Shown piece after piece: positions 37,501 through 50,870 of a DNA stretch of 64,000 nt. The notes beneath the pieces were generated by a model, which saw only the letters and a program-made list of their open reading frames with translations, did no database searches and was not told the DNA's origin. The position numbers were made by a program, and so were the translations under genes. Each line of letters opens with the position of its first letter. Position 1 is the first letter of the stretch. The DNA comes from Hybos culiciformis (taxonomy: Eukaryota > Arthropoda > Insecta > Diptera > Hybotidae), in NCBI GenBank assembly GCA_964007475.1, contig OZ023274.1, forward strand, positions 50,735,678 to 50,799,677, given 5' to 3'.

Positions 37501-40500
37501 ATAATATATGTATTTAAAATTTCTTTTTGTCACTTTGATTTTAATGAAAAGGTACTAATAGTAAATTAATATTATTTACATTGAAATTAATAAATATATG
37601 ACTTCACTTTATAATAATATAATATAATATTATACTAGGTATTTTTTTTTTTTCAAATTTTTCTACCTAATAATCTTTTTTAATTTTTGTTTTTTTTTTT
37701 TTTTGAATAAGATTCATTCACAGACCAATTTGATTTTTTTTAATTTCAATAAATTTCATTTTTATTTATTTTTCACATTATCATAAAATATCTTTTCTTT
37801 TAAGTTTTGTACTCTGTAAGGCATTTTATTTCATTATCCCAAAAATGAAATAAAAAAAAAACAATTTTTTTTTTTAAGAATTATTGAAATTTTGGATTAT
37901 GTTTTTCGGAATTTATTTTGTTTTAATTTACATATAAATTACATTAGTAAATATTATTATAATAAATTAATAATTTTATAAATTCTAATAAACTATAATT
38001 TTTAAATATTAAATGGATTTTGATGCAAGAAAAAAAAAAGGTAAGAAAAATAAATTTTTATTCAAAAATTAATTGAAAGTTCTGTTGGGAAAATTATGAA
38101 TAAAAGAAAATTTTACTCTGCTCTTTTACACATATTTACTTTTCTGTATTTTTCAAACTGAATTTATAAAATTTAATTCAAAATTATCTTGATATTCAAG
38201 GAATGAAAAGCATTATCTTTTTATTTTTTTGTAAATGTTTCTTTCAAAAATGTTATTTCTGTTTGAGGAAACCATATAGTGCTTTTTTCCCTATCCTGTA
38301 AACTTAATACCTATTTCGTCACTAAGAAATTCGTCTGACTTAGAGTTTTTACCAATCTTTGAAAATCGTCTTTTTGTATCACAAAAAAGGTATTCGATCA
38401 AATAACACTTTCGATTTTTTTTAAGTAACAAAAAATACTTAAAGATTAAAAATAATAACATTATTTTCCATTTAAATATTTTTTTACCTGCGAAATGATA
38501 CTTGTTGAAAATATAATTCTCAAATTTGAGATTAACTTCAATGATATGCATTCTTATTTTCACTAGAATGAAATGGGATGTTAGACACAACGTCTAAAAA
38601 GTACTATATTATATAACATATTTAAGAATTTATGATTAAAAATAAAAATTTTCTTCAATTAATTTAAATTAATAATTTACTTTACTTCTTGATTCTACTT
38701 CTTGATTTTTAATTTCCTTTTATTTTTCATTTTACTTTGATAATTATTTTTGAAAAAGTATAGATATGAAGGTAGGGATGGAGGTAGGAAAAAAATATGA
38801 AATATTGAAAAAAGAGATTAAAGTTATATTTTTTAGATCACGTCAATAAATTTTTTTAAATAAAACAACAATATTAATTATTTTTTTTATTGGAAAATTC
38901 TAAAATAATTGATGATGCTATCAATAATAAAAAATATTGTTATTCAGCACTTCTAACCTTTGCTAAACTTTGGGTTTTAAACCTGATTTAATTACAGTAT
39001 TTCTTCTTTGATTATTATTATTATTCAAATTTTTAAAAATAAAAATAATTAAAAACAACAAATTAACATTTTTATTAAGTATTTTATTAATTTTTTCAAA
39101 TTGAAAAACTTATAAAACGTAAATTATAATTTAAAAGTAAAATAACAAAATAATAAAAAAAACTTAAAATATAGATTTAACGCTGGAAAAATTGTGTTTT
39201 TTTAGCTATGGTTTCTTTTTGGTAGTAAACAACTTAGTCAATCGGTTTAATAAATCTAATTTTCGCTTGTTTCTATTAGTATAAATTTTATCTTTATGTT
39301 TAGAATGATTTTTTTCAAAGAATACTTACAAAAAGAATACTTACAAACAAATTAGTGCCAATTTGACAACTAATATTTGATAACTTTTTACAAAATTTCG
39401 TTTAAATTCTTTTATTTCTAATATTATTAATAAAGCTGGACTAGTGTAAATTAAATAATTTTCAGGGCAGCTGAAGCTTCAAAAGACTATCTTCACAACT
39501 TGAGTGAATTGAAAATTTAACTAACAATTTATTTAAATTTATACTTAATCGAAAAAAGAAAAATTAGATTTAAAACTTTTCGGTTATGAATAATTATGTA
39601 GTTTATTTTCTTTGCAATTATTGATAAATTCTGAATAAATATAAAAAAAAAATTGGTATATGCCAAAAATTTATCTTCTCTGAGCTACTAATGAAAACAA
39701 AAAGAGATTTATTTTATTAAACAATAATGCATGCAGGTATTCTCATTACAGGGAACTACTTTTCCGCGAATATTAAAAGAAGATAAAAAAAACATACCTA
39801 TATATGTGTAGTCTAACGAGAAAAATGAAATTATAGTCATGACTGACTGTTTTTGGAATTATAAACTTAAAAAAAAAACGCAAAACATGTGTGAAAATAT
39901 TAAATTTATTGTTTTTGAAACGATTTTGTAAAAAAAAATACAGAAAGTATTTTTTCTCGTTAGCCGTGAACAAACTTTTTTTTTGCAGCAGTGTGAATTT
40001 TAATGAAAACCAGATAGCGTTTCAAAAACTACATTTTTTATTGCACGGTCAAAATTCTTATTTTTTTTTTTGTTTTTATGTATGTAATATTTGTTTTATT
40101 TATTTTAGTTGAGAGAGGAAAATAAATAAAAACTATTTTGCAAAGAAATAAAAATAAAAAAGGATTCTTTTTAATTTTTATTTTTTGATTAACATTTATT
40201 TGTGGTGTCTTTTTTTTTGGTTTTTTTAATTTATTTTTATTTATTTTTTTTTTTTTTATTTTCATTTTTCAATTAAACATTTGAAATGGGCAGTGAATTA
40301 TTTTTTTTTTTTTTTATAATTTTTTGCTTATTTTTTACGTTAATTTTACGTTATTCCTTAGTAAGTTACAATTTTTTTTAGACAAAATATACTATCTTTT
40401 CTTAATTTCTATTTTTTAACATTCTAAATTTATAAGTATATACTTTTATCTATTTTTATTCAAAAAAAAAATTCTAAGCAGCAGTCTAGTTAACAAAAAT

Positions 40501-41662
40501 AATTAAGAGTTTTGGAAATTGATCACACAATTTTTCAGTTGACAAACTAGGATAATATCCGATAATTTTGATATTTAATTGTTTTATTTTTGATTTTAAT
40601 TTTTTATACCATTATAAAAGTAATCATACAAATTTTGTTAAGAAGAGCAATGAAAATATTAGAATGAGATGATATTTAAACAAAAATTTTAATCATAAAG
40701 ATAATTTAAAAATTTAAGGGAAAATTGGTGAAGTTCCTTTATAAGTTAATTTTTAAATAAATGAAAATTTACTTTGCTAGATTCAAGCTTGAATAACATA
40801 ATCTAAATGAAAATTTACCATCAGGTGAGAATAAAATTTAGAACACAAAAATGTAAGCTTCAATATGCTGCTTAGTTCAGGGAAATAGGATTTGTAACTT
40901 TTTTATTTTATATCTAGATAAAATAACAGTTATATATATATTTATTTTTGCTTTAATAAGACATTGATATTTAAAAATCACATTTTGACATACTTTTCTT
41001 TTATTTTATCAATTAATTATTTATTTATCTATATACCTTAATTTAATTAATTATTTTGTTTAATAAAATAGTAGGTACATTAAATTTGTTTTTCTTTTAT
41101 GTTCCAAAGAAAAAAATTTACAATTTTTTATTTTATTACAAATTAAAACAAAAATACATCTTAACAAAAATAAATTTTAAATTAATTAAAACCCTAATAT
41201 ACATTATACATTTTTTTTTTATAATTTTTTAATTATTTTTCATTTAATATACATTATACTTAAATACTATAATGTTTTTAATTTAAAAAAATAAATTTAT
41301 TAACAATAATTTCTATTAATATCTTCTCTAACAAAAATAAAAAAAAAATAAAAAATGTTTTTTATTAAAAGTAAAACTTAATAATGCGTGCTGTTCCAGC
41401 CAGTTATGGTCATTTTTTGTAAAATCCATCCTTTTTTAAAAGCTAATCATTTTTACTTCCATTAATATATTGTTTTTTTTACAAATATTTTCGTTTCCTC
41501 TTTTAAATAAATTTTGATAAAAAAAAAATATATATAACTTTGGGGGTTTCTTAAATTTTTAACATTATATTTACAAATCTTATAAGTAATTTTTTTTAAA
41601 TGTAATTTTTTTAATAAATAATTTTTTTTTCCTTTCTGGATGGTTAATTGTTTCTCTTGATT
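34540..41662. other. Intergenic region between the LBD-only paralogue and Hr39
   Basis: Seven kilobases downstream of Hr39 and upstream of the paralogue (both on the minus strand). The upper end, below 41662, is Hr39 3' UTR; the lower end should hold the paralogue promoter. The rest is A+T-rich with many A and T runs. ORFs here are low-complexity Lys/Phe/Ile strings and I accept none. No HR39-like DNA-binding-domain exon was recognised, which supports the paralogue lacking one. Confidence 0.6.
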
Positions 41663-44244
41663 TTACACTTTTCGTTTAGCATGTAACATTTCCATAAGAA
41701 GCGTTTGCGTGGGTGCACTACCTGCACAATGCTTAACATATAAATGTTCTTCACCTCGTGTTGCCATTGCATGTATTTCAGGTAAAATATTTAATAGTCT
41801 GCTGAATTTATCCTAAAATTAACAAAAAATCTTATCATGTTTTGTCATATAAATAAAAGAAACAAATTCAGTTCATGCTTAATTTACGAAAATTTCTTTA
41901 TTAATTAAAAAACGATTTTTAAATTTTTACCGTCACTGATGGATAACAAGTTAGTGTGTAATCCAGAAGTGCTGCTTGTACATTTTCATGTCCTTCTAAC
42001 ACTGTTTTCTTATTGATTATCCCTCGAACACCTGGAAATAATTATAAATTTGAAATAAATTATTAAAAAAGGGTGATATTTACAAAATACAATATTTGTT
42101 TCGAATTTTAAAATCAATATTATAATATTTTTAATATTTCAATCACACACAGAGGCAGACAAAATATAAGTTTATAATAAATATTATTCTTGATTTTATT
42201 CTACAAAGGAAACAAAAACTTACCTGGATTAAGTAAAATTAAAAATTTCATGCAGACATAATCACCCATATCGAATTTAAGTTCTTGTAATTTATTTTGC
42301 AATTCATTAAAATAATCTCCTAATTGAGGAACTCCAAGCAAACCTAAACCCAATAAGTTAAAAACTTGACCATTATTTAATTGTGTCTCATCTGGTAAGC
42401 CATTATGTATTCTTTGATGTAAATGATCTAAAACTAACATATCTGACCATGAATGTTGCAGGAGTTTCATTTGATCATCAACCTATAAAAGTTTGAAGTT
42501 AATTAGAAATATTGAAATTCTAAATCGTTTTTTCCGTGAATGAATAATATTAAAATGGTGAAAAAACTACTTTATATACGTAATAATTATTTTCATGAAG
42601 AAACATTACCCTTATCTTATCAATATTAATGGAAATAAAAATTGATAATTCTTACTTTGAGATCCTTAAAAAAAATTGTGTTTCTAGCCCAATCAACCTG
42701 GGAAAATAGATTTTGGTCCAAAACTTTGCACATTAATTCAAAGAGATCAACTTCAACTTGATTATAGGATTGTTTTTGAAGCAGAGCAAATAATTGCGTT
42801 TGCCATTCCCGATCATCTATTGATTGGACAAATTCCCTTATCATAGGCGAAACCCTAAAATGAGATAATATAAAAAATATTTTATATCATATTTACAAGT
42901 TATAAGAGTTACCTAAGCGGCTCCACTGTATCCGCTGTACTAGATGGGTTTGTACCCGTATCAAAGCTAAAAAAAATATCAAATTAAATTGTACATATCA
43001 TTTTGTAAAAAAAAAAAATAGTGAACGTTATTTAATAACAAACCATATTTTGGAATCTGAACTATGTTGTATAGAGCTAGAATTAGATTCTTGACCACAG
43101 CTTGTACTGCTTGTTCCGTTACCGCTTGTGCCGCTAACTGTCGTTGTATTTGTAGATCCTAAAGATGAATTTCCACTCAATGAGGTCGCTATTATAGCTG
43201 AGCTAGGATTAACTTGACCAAGGGCAATAGCTATAGGACTTGGCGATGAATCAGGAGATTGTGTTAATGAAGATACCTTTAGAAATTGTAAAGTAATAAA
43301 ATTTTTTATAAGAATCATGTTATAGAATTATGGAAGGCTCTGTTTTCCTAATATAATAAACAAATTATGATGTATAAAAATTAACCATAAATTATAATAT
43401 GAGCCCTTCATAACTTTTATAACTTATTTTCAAACAAAATTTTATTATATAAAAGTTATTAACTCTTTAAACCTTCTTATGTTAACTATGTATACATAAC
43501 AAATATTTATTCGAAATGTTCACAACAAAAAACAAAATACGTTAAAGTTACGATGATAGTAAATTTTTGTACTGAAGTTACTTAAATCTTACGGAGATAA
43601 AGCGGCTCTTATAATTTTTTATGGTAATGATTTATTCAAAATGCCTTATTCTATTTTGTTTTTTATTTTTTTTACGTATACATAAATGTAAAATGTAAGT
43701 ACAAATTTATTTAAAAATAAATTGCCATTAAGATTCCTGCTTAAGCAGCGACTACGTAAGAAAGCTGCAAAGTTTTTAGAAGATTGCAGTTTCGAAATAT
43801 TCAATTTTTAGAATATTGTTATTTATATAATGTAAGAAATTTTGGCTTTTTTATTATTTATTTATTAATTTATTATACATATTATATATAAAAAAAGCAG
43901 TCAAAATAAATATCTATGACGTATAAATATTAAAAAATGTTGATTTACTTTACTTAATGCAATATCAGTATAACGTCACCTTCACTTCTAAATTAGCCTC
44001 AAAAAGAATTGCCGACTTACCTGTGGTATTTGAATTTCTTGTTTTATACTCATACTTGGATAAGAACTTGTATAACCTGTTGGGGAGATTTGACCAGGTT
44101 TTAAATCTGATGATCCCATTGAAGTTCTAATAGCCTGTAACGCTAACTGCCTCTGTCGCATCATTTGTAATTTTCTCGCCCTGTCACGCTTATACATTGG
44201 TCCAAATTTATTTCTACCACCACGCATTCGGTCTGCTCGAACAG
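41663..44244 (-). CDS. Hr39: Nuclear receptor HR39 (NR5B, Ftz-F1-beta), 3' exons: Ftz-F1 box, hinge and ligand-binding domain
   Basis: Partial CDS, 405 residues plus a split first codon. Exons: 44244-44021, 43276-43044, 42966-42913, 42854-42656, 42482-42224, 42031-41931, 41812-41663. The first exon opens with (A)[18 protein letters not shown], the Ftz-F1 box directly after the zinc-finger DNA-binding domain, diagnostic of NR5 receptors that bind extended YCAAGG half-sites as monomers. The next exon is a Ser/Thr/Asn-rich hinge. The LBD begins near [20 protein letters not shown], includes [20 protein letters not shown] and ends with the AF-2 helix LLMEML and the tail HAKRKV. The exon before 44244, which must encode the two zinc fingers, is not found in the following 19.7 kb. 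In Drosophila, Hr39 acts in metamorphosis and in the female reproductive glands. A partial copy of the LBD lies 7.1 kb downstream. Confidence 0.95.
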
Positions 44245-44958
44245 CTGTAACAAAATAAATAAAGAAATATAATTATTAAATATTAAGTTAATAAGTTACA
44301 ACACAACAATAATATTCTTAACCTATTAAAGAGAATTATTCTAATATTGAAATGCTTTCTGTTCTTAAAGCCCTGATTCATAAATTTCTCAAGCTGCTGG
44401 TTTATATTCATTCTATATGCCATACTTTTCTTAACCTTCAAGTTCAAGTTCAGCATCGGTTGGTTGAAAAAAAAAAAAAACCGAAAAAAATGAAAAAAAA
44501 TTTATTTTGTTACACAAATAATTGAAAGCAAAAAACCTGAACAAATTAAAAAATTAAAAGTAAACATTTTTATATTTAATTTTAGTTTCTAATTATTTTT
44601 ATTTGGTGTTTTAATAAGCTATTTTTAAAATCGAAAAAACAGATGCTAATTTTTTCACTTCAATAATGTGCACTTACGAATGGCCAAAATAAAGATAAAT
44701 ACTTAATACCTATACTTAATGCAGTTCGTACAATTTGAAATAATTTTTTTCAATTACTTTAAAAAAAAAGTACTATTCAAATATTTAATAAAATCGTTTA
44801 TAAAACCTATATATTAATAATATTAAATTGAGTGTAACGCCTTAATTTACTGGCTTAACCGAATCAAAATAATGTGGGAATTATTAGAAAAATATATAAA
44901 TTTTTTGATATTTTGAATTTAATTTGTTGTATTTAACGTCTGTATTAGAATTTATAAA

Positions 44959-45066
44959 TTGTTTGATAAAAACGGCATACAAAAAGAATTTATTTATTTA
45001 ACGTTTCGATGTATATAATTTCTGATGAAGATTCTAATCATCAAATTGCTCGTTTTTATCAAACAA
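44959..45066. repeat. Short element with 16-bp perfect terminal inverted repeats
   Basis: TTGTTTGATAAAAACG at 44959-44974 is the exact reverse complement of CGTTTTTATCAAACAA at 45051-45066. The interior includes AACGTTTCG and a GATGAAG/AATCATC motif. Compatible with a small non-autonomous element remnant. No target duplication is clear. Confidence 0.5.
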
Positions 45067-45812
45067 TATTCAGTTTAAATTTTATAAAAGGCATACTTAA
45101 TATCACACTATCAGTGTCATAGTGTCATAGTGTTCCAAATAAACGTTGCGAGGTGCCCTTTTATACACGGTAATTAGGCAGGATATACTTCTGTGGCATA
45201 ATAACAGCATAAGTCCAAAAAAGCGATTCTTCAGGAGAGCAATTTAAAGCCATTTTTCCATATGTAAAATGATGTCAAAACGAGATTATGCTGTTATGGA
45301 ATAAGGAATATTTCAGTAAATAATCGAGCGATTATTTCAAAAAATTGGCAGAAAAGAAAAAAGAACACGTAGAAAAAGATGGCATTAATATCTCGATTTC
45401 GACATAACTCGACATAAGCTCTGATTCCTTATTGACACAGACTTGATATCTTGATATTTTGTTAGCAATCTCTTAAAGAGTGTTAAAAATGTGCCTTTGT
45501 ATATAATTACAAAAACTTAATTCAAAATTTAAACAAAAAAAAAAAAAAAAAACAAAAAAAAATTTGTTTAAAAAAAAAATTGTTTTCGTAATTTAAATAT
45601 TTGCATAAATTTTATTATTTTAATATGCTATATTTTATTATATGTTTCATGTTATTAGTATTACTTTTATGTTTAAATAAATTATTATGTTAATAGACAT
45701 AATAATGAAACATAATTTTTTTTTTTTTTTTTTGTGTTTTTGTTATACAAAAAAAAAGAAGAAAAATTAAAATATGTTACGCGATTAAAACAAGAAAGCT
45801 TAAATAACAAAA

Positions 45813-45841
45813 AATAATAATAATAATAATAATAATAATAT
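45813..45841. repeat. (AAT)n microsatellite
   Basis: Uninterrupted AAT triplets, about nine to ten copies, in the probable Hr39 intron. Confidence 0.95.
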
Positions 45842-48800
45842 GTAATATAAAATAGATAGAAAATAAAAGTAGAATATTATGTTTAAAAAAAAAAAAAAAA
45901 AATTAGGTGTTTTTTTTTTTTTTTTTTTTCAATAAATTTAGGTACGGCCACAATACATATTTAAAACAAAAAAAAAAAATTATATAAATACATAGTTCAC
46001 ATATATAGTAAATATACATTGTATATTAAACATATTTTTATGTTTAATGAAGCTTTTTTGCTTTTTGTTTTTTTTCTTTTTTGTTTTTATTTCTTCTCTA
46101 ATTATTTTTGTGCTCAATTAAAATAGAACTCTCAACACTATTTTTATTATTTTTTTTTCTATGTTTTATTTTCATTTTCATCATAAGAAAAAAAAAGAAA
46201 AAAAAAACTAAATATGTATATTTTATATGTACCTAACATATATAAATATTTTTTTATATGTTTATGTTGTACGTATAAAAAGCAAAAAGCAAAAAAAAAA
46301 ATTAATACACCATTGCGCTCTGGTTTTTTTTTTTTTTTTTTATTTTTATATGAAAATTGTTTTATTTTATTTTTTTTTTTTCTATTTGAAAATATTTTGT
46401 GGAGTAGGTCAAGGACGATAATGTGGAAAAGTGGGACAAGCTTTAGTGTTTTTTTTTTTCTTTCTATTATTATTTTTTTTTGTTATTTTATTCTTTTTGT
46501 ATTAAAAAAAAATTTATATATATATATAATATATTTTCTATTTTCTATTTTCTATTTTTTTTTTTCAATTCAATTTTTAATAAAAAGATATGAAGAGCTG
46601 CTAGTAAATAATGAAAATATTATATTTTGTGCTGCTTCAAAGGAAAAGAAAAAAAAAATTACAAGTATAAAAATTTTCTTTATGCTTCTTTTTTTTTTTT
46701 TTTTAGTATATTCTCTACTAATAGCTTGAAGATCGATCTTAAAGGGTGTGAGAGATAAATTTTGTTGTTGGAGCAGGGCAAGAAGCAAGGAAGAAAAGCG
46801 AAGAGGGTACATACTACCTACTAACTGCTAAAAAGCATTAAATAAAAAATATGTAAATAAAAAAAAATGAAAAAAAAAAATAGAAAATATTATGGAAGAA
46901 AACAATTGATTTTTCTCAAACTTAACAAAAAAAAAAAAAAAAAAAAACAAAAAGAAAATTATTATTATTATTTTATATTGTTGGATGATGGAACACAATA
47001 TGGTTTTTATTTTTTTTAAATAATGTGGGCGTTAGCTGTCAAATGGATGAAGAAAATGAAAATGAAAAAAAAAAGGAAAATTAAAAAAACATACTGGAAA
47101 AATTAAATACAGTAGGTATATATATGTATAACATTGAAAAGAATTTAGTCCAATTTTTAGGACATAAAAAAAAAAATAATAATATTTACAAAATATGTTT
47201 TTGAGTTTTTTTTTTTTTTATTTTTAAATTTTGTCACAATCAAAATTGAGATTTTTTTTTTTTTAAATGACATTTTTATACCGGAAAATAAATATTAGAT
47301 ACCTTCATATATATTTTAGGGTATTTATTGGTTCACTTGTTGTTGACAGTTGAAATATAAGTTATTGTTTTGTAAAAGCAGCTTGATTAAAAACAAAAAA
47401 ACTGAAAATAAAACTGATTGCAATAAAAATCAAATCAAATCAACTTCAACGGAAAGTGGGTCAATATTCATTTCTTACCGGGACAATCAATCAACGCGAT
47501 CAAATTAATAAAATATGATTATTAATAATGACCAATAAATTTATCTTTTATTATTTTCAATCCAAAGAGAGCTGTGGTGCGGAACTTGGAAAGTGTATTC
47601 TTCAGTTTTTCTTTTTTGATGATTTCTGTATCAATCTATAAATTTTCAGTAAATTACCAAACTAGGTGATAAATATATCTATTCACGTATAGAACTAAAT
47701 ATAGTTATGATTATTTGTACACATAATGCAGACGTTAAAAATCACTTTCTTTGATAGTATTATTGATAAATAATTGAATTTAATATAAATTTTCATTAAT
47801 AAATTAATGTTTCTGTATTTTACTGAAACTATAAAATCTAAAAATAAATACAATACTAAATTTTAAATTTTCAATTTCTGAATTTATTCGAATTTAACAT
47901 ATTATTATACAGATCTAATAACAAAAACATCACAGTGAAACATATAGCGTTATTCAACTGATTCAATTTCCTTTACCAAATTCTAGACATACTTTCCCAG
48001 ACTTTAAAAAAGATTTTTTTTATTAAATATAATTTTTATTTATTTATTTTTATTTTTTTGGGAAAGAATAATAGGTTTGAGTATTTTTTTTTTCTTCTTT
48101 TGCTCTTTATATATTAATATTTATCTATATATATATTGGCTACGTTGAGGTAAAACACTGTACATAATGTATATTGTACATGGATATTACAATATATAAT
48201 AACCTTCAACAGATTACAAATTATTTTAAATTGATGATAACAATGATTTAAAAAAAAAAAAGAATTCCTCAAATTCAAAAAAACAAAATCTCGTTGTGTG
48301 AGATGCAATTTGAGTGTTAAAGATTCTTTTCTAACTTTTCGAAGAACTTTTGAATATTTTCTTTGACATCTTCTAATATTTCTGTTTTTTAATAATTTTT
48401 GTTTTTTTTATAATTTCTGCGTCAGAAGTTTGAAGAATGTATATGTTGTTCAACAATTCTTCAGTTTCCTGTTACAGCGATTTGAAACTTAAAATGTCAA
48501 GAAAAAAAAACAAAAATTATTATTTCAAAGTTAAATATAATTAAAAAAAAATAAATCTTTTGAACTAATTGACGTCAACCATCATAATAATATTAATTCA
48601 ATCTTAACCAGATTTAAGAAATAAATTTCTTATCAAATATAATAATTATTAATATAACTAAACCAGTTCAGCTCTTAAGATAGAATAAAGTAACAATGAC
48701 GAGTACCGTAGATTTTAATGTGGATATGATGCAAAACGAAAGAAAAACTTCGAACCTGTGAATTATTTAAAGCAAGGGAAAACAAAAGTTCTGCTATTAC

Positions 48801-50601
48801 TCCGAGGGTTACTTATATATAGTTGGAAATAACTATTCAGAGTCAATATTTATTGAAAAAGATACATAATGTGTATACAGTACAATATTTATATTTTTTT
48901 ATTCATTTTTCATAATTCTAATGGAATTTATTAAGAAAGTTAAAAAAAAATTTGTAATATAAAATATAATAAAAAAATGTTCAACAAAAATGTCTACACT
49001 GATTAACCCATATATCCTTTCGTCAATTTAATTTCATTTCATTTATCACAAAACATAAAAAAAAAAATGTATTATTCTAGATATATACCTAATATTTATA
49101 TTTTTTTATTTATATTTTAAATTAATATACATATTATGTACAATTGTATACATATCTTAATGCGGTGCGGTAAATGCTAGGAGCTAAGTCAATAATTAAA
49201 ATATTTGGGTAGGTTTTTATATAAAAAAAAAGAAATGTTATGTAAGACATTTTTATAATAATCTCGTGGTACATAAAAATATATTTTTTTTTATATATAT
49301 ATTTTCATTTTATATGTATTACATTAGGATATATTTATATGTTATTTTATTACATGAATTTATATATAACTATTATATGTACATAAATACTTAAAAATAT
49401 ATATATGTATAAATATATCAGATACTTTCATGTAATGTATATGTAATTTATGTAACATGTATTGTAATAATACATATTTATACATAATGTATTATGATTT
49501 ACATAGTTATATGTATGTAAGATTCTACATTATATAAATCCATGTTGATATTTAAAATTCTGGTTGATTTTAATAACACGTACATTTATGTATAATTTAT
49601 AAGCACGGTATCATAAATAGGTAGATACATATGTACTGAATGTAAATATATTTTGAATATATATACAGAAAGGATATTATTACTAATACGTGTTATATAC
49701 AATAGATACTGAAAAATCTTAATTTTTACATTATATATAAATTTTATTTAAATAGCACATAAAAACACATAACTTTCACAAAAAAAAAAAAGAAGGAAAA
49801 TTGATATATAGCACAATGTTGATAAAAAAAAAAAAAAGAAAAATCTCCCATAGCAGCCGGCAAAATATGTATAAGGAAATTTTTTTTTAGTTAAGCAGGT
49901 CATGATATACCTACTGTTTTTTTATTTCTTTCTTTATCAATACGGTATAATACATATATATATTTCTCTCACCATATTATGTAGTACATAAGAAAAACAA
50001 ATTTTCATAACACTGTTCGTACAACATTAGACATATTGTACATAAAACAAAAAAAAAAGAAGTTATCGCATGAATGTTATGAAAATTTATTAAAAACATG
50101 TATCCAATAACAAAAAAAAAATTGTTATGTAAGTATAATGTATATTCAGCTCTAACTTCTTCATTTAATTTGAAATTTGAGTAATTAATACTTAATTTTG
50201 GAATTAAAATGAAGAAAATTATTAATTTTTCCTTTGTACTGCTGTTAAAATAAAATTTTTTTTTAGAAATGTAGCGAGAAGTGATGTTTCGAGAGCTTAC
50301 TATAATCCTTAAATCAATAATATTTTTGAAATGATAAATTACAAAAATTTAGAAATTATGTTAGTCTTTATAACACACTTCACACCTGCTAAAAATCGAA
50401 TAGTGTTACACAGTGTATAGTACATATAAGAAGATCCTAAAAAACGATTAAATATCTGTGACATCATAATCATATAATGTATACAAAAAAATTTTCATTT
50501 ATTATTCTGATATTAAAGTACCTATTTGCATGTAGAAAACAAGATAAATAGTATATATTGCAAAATTATAAAAGAATTCGATAATTTTATTACACATAAT
50601 A

Positions 50602-50870
50602 TCGTCCCTCATGTCACGAAATGTCGTAACTAGCATTTTGACGATTATCTGATTTTAAACTTTTTTAGTCTTATTATATGCCCTCTTTAAATTCTATCGT
50701 GACAGATTTTCAAAATTAAATCTTATTGATTCTTATTATTATTCTTATTTATAATATAAATGACATAACCATAAATTTAAAGCATATTTAAGGTAAATAA
50801 AAAATTAAAATCATTTCTTCTGAAAAAAAGTGTAAAAATCATTTACGACAATTCGTGAGATGAGGGACGA
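50602..50870. mobile_element. MITE-like element with ~30-bp TIRs and TA target duplication
   Basis: The left end TCGTCCCTCATGTCACGAAA, continuing to TGTCGTAA, matches the reverse complement of the right end (50839-50870: TTACGACAATTCG...GAGGGACGA) with about two mismatches in 30. Both ends are bordered by TA (50600-50601 and 50871-50872), the target choice of Tc1/mariner-type transposases. The 269-bp length and lack of coding capacity make it a non-autonomous MITE. The interior is A+T-rich without an ORF. Confidence 0.78.

Noticed and set aside
46214..46729. 171-codon ORF, the longest in the Hr39 upstream stretch
   Set aside because: Made of poly-Phe, poly-Lys and Tyr/Ile runs from T and A tracts; not a protein-like composition.
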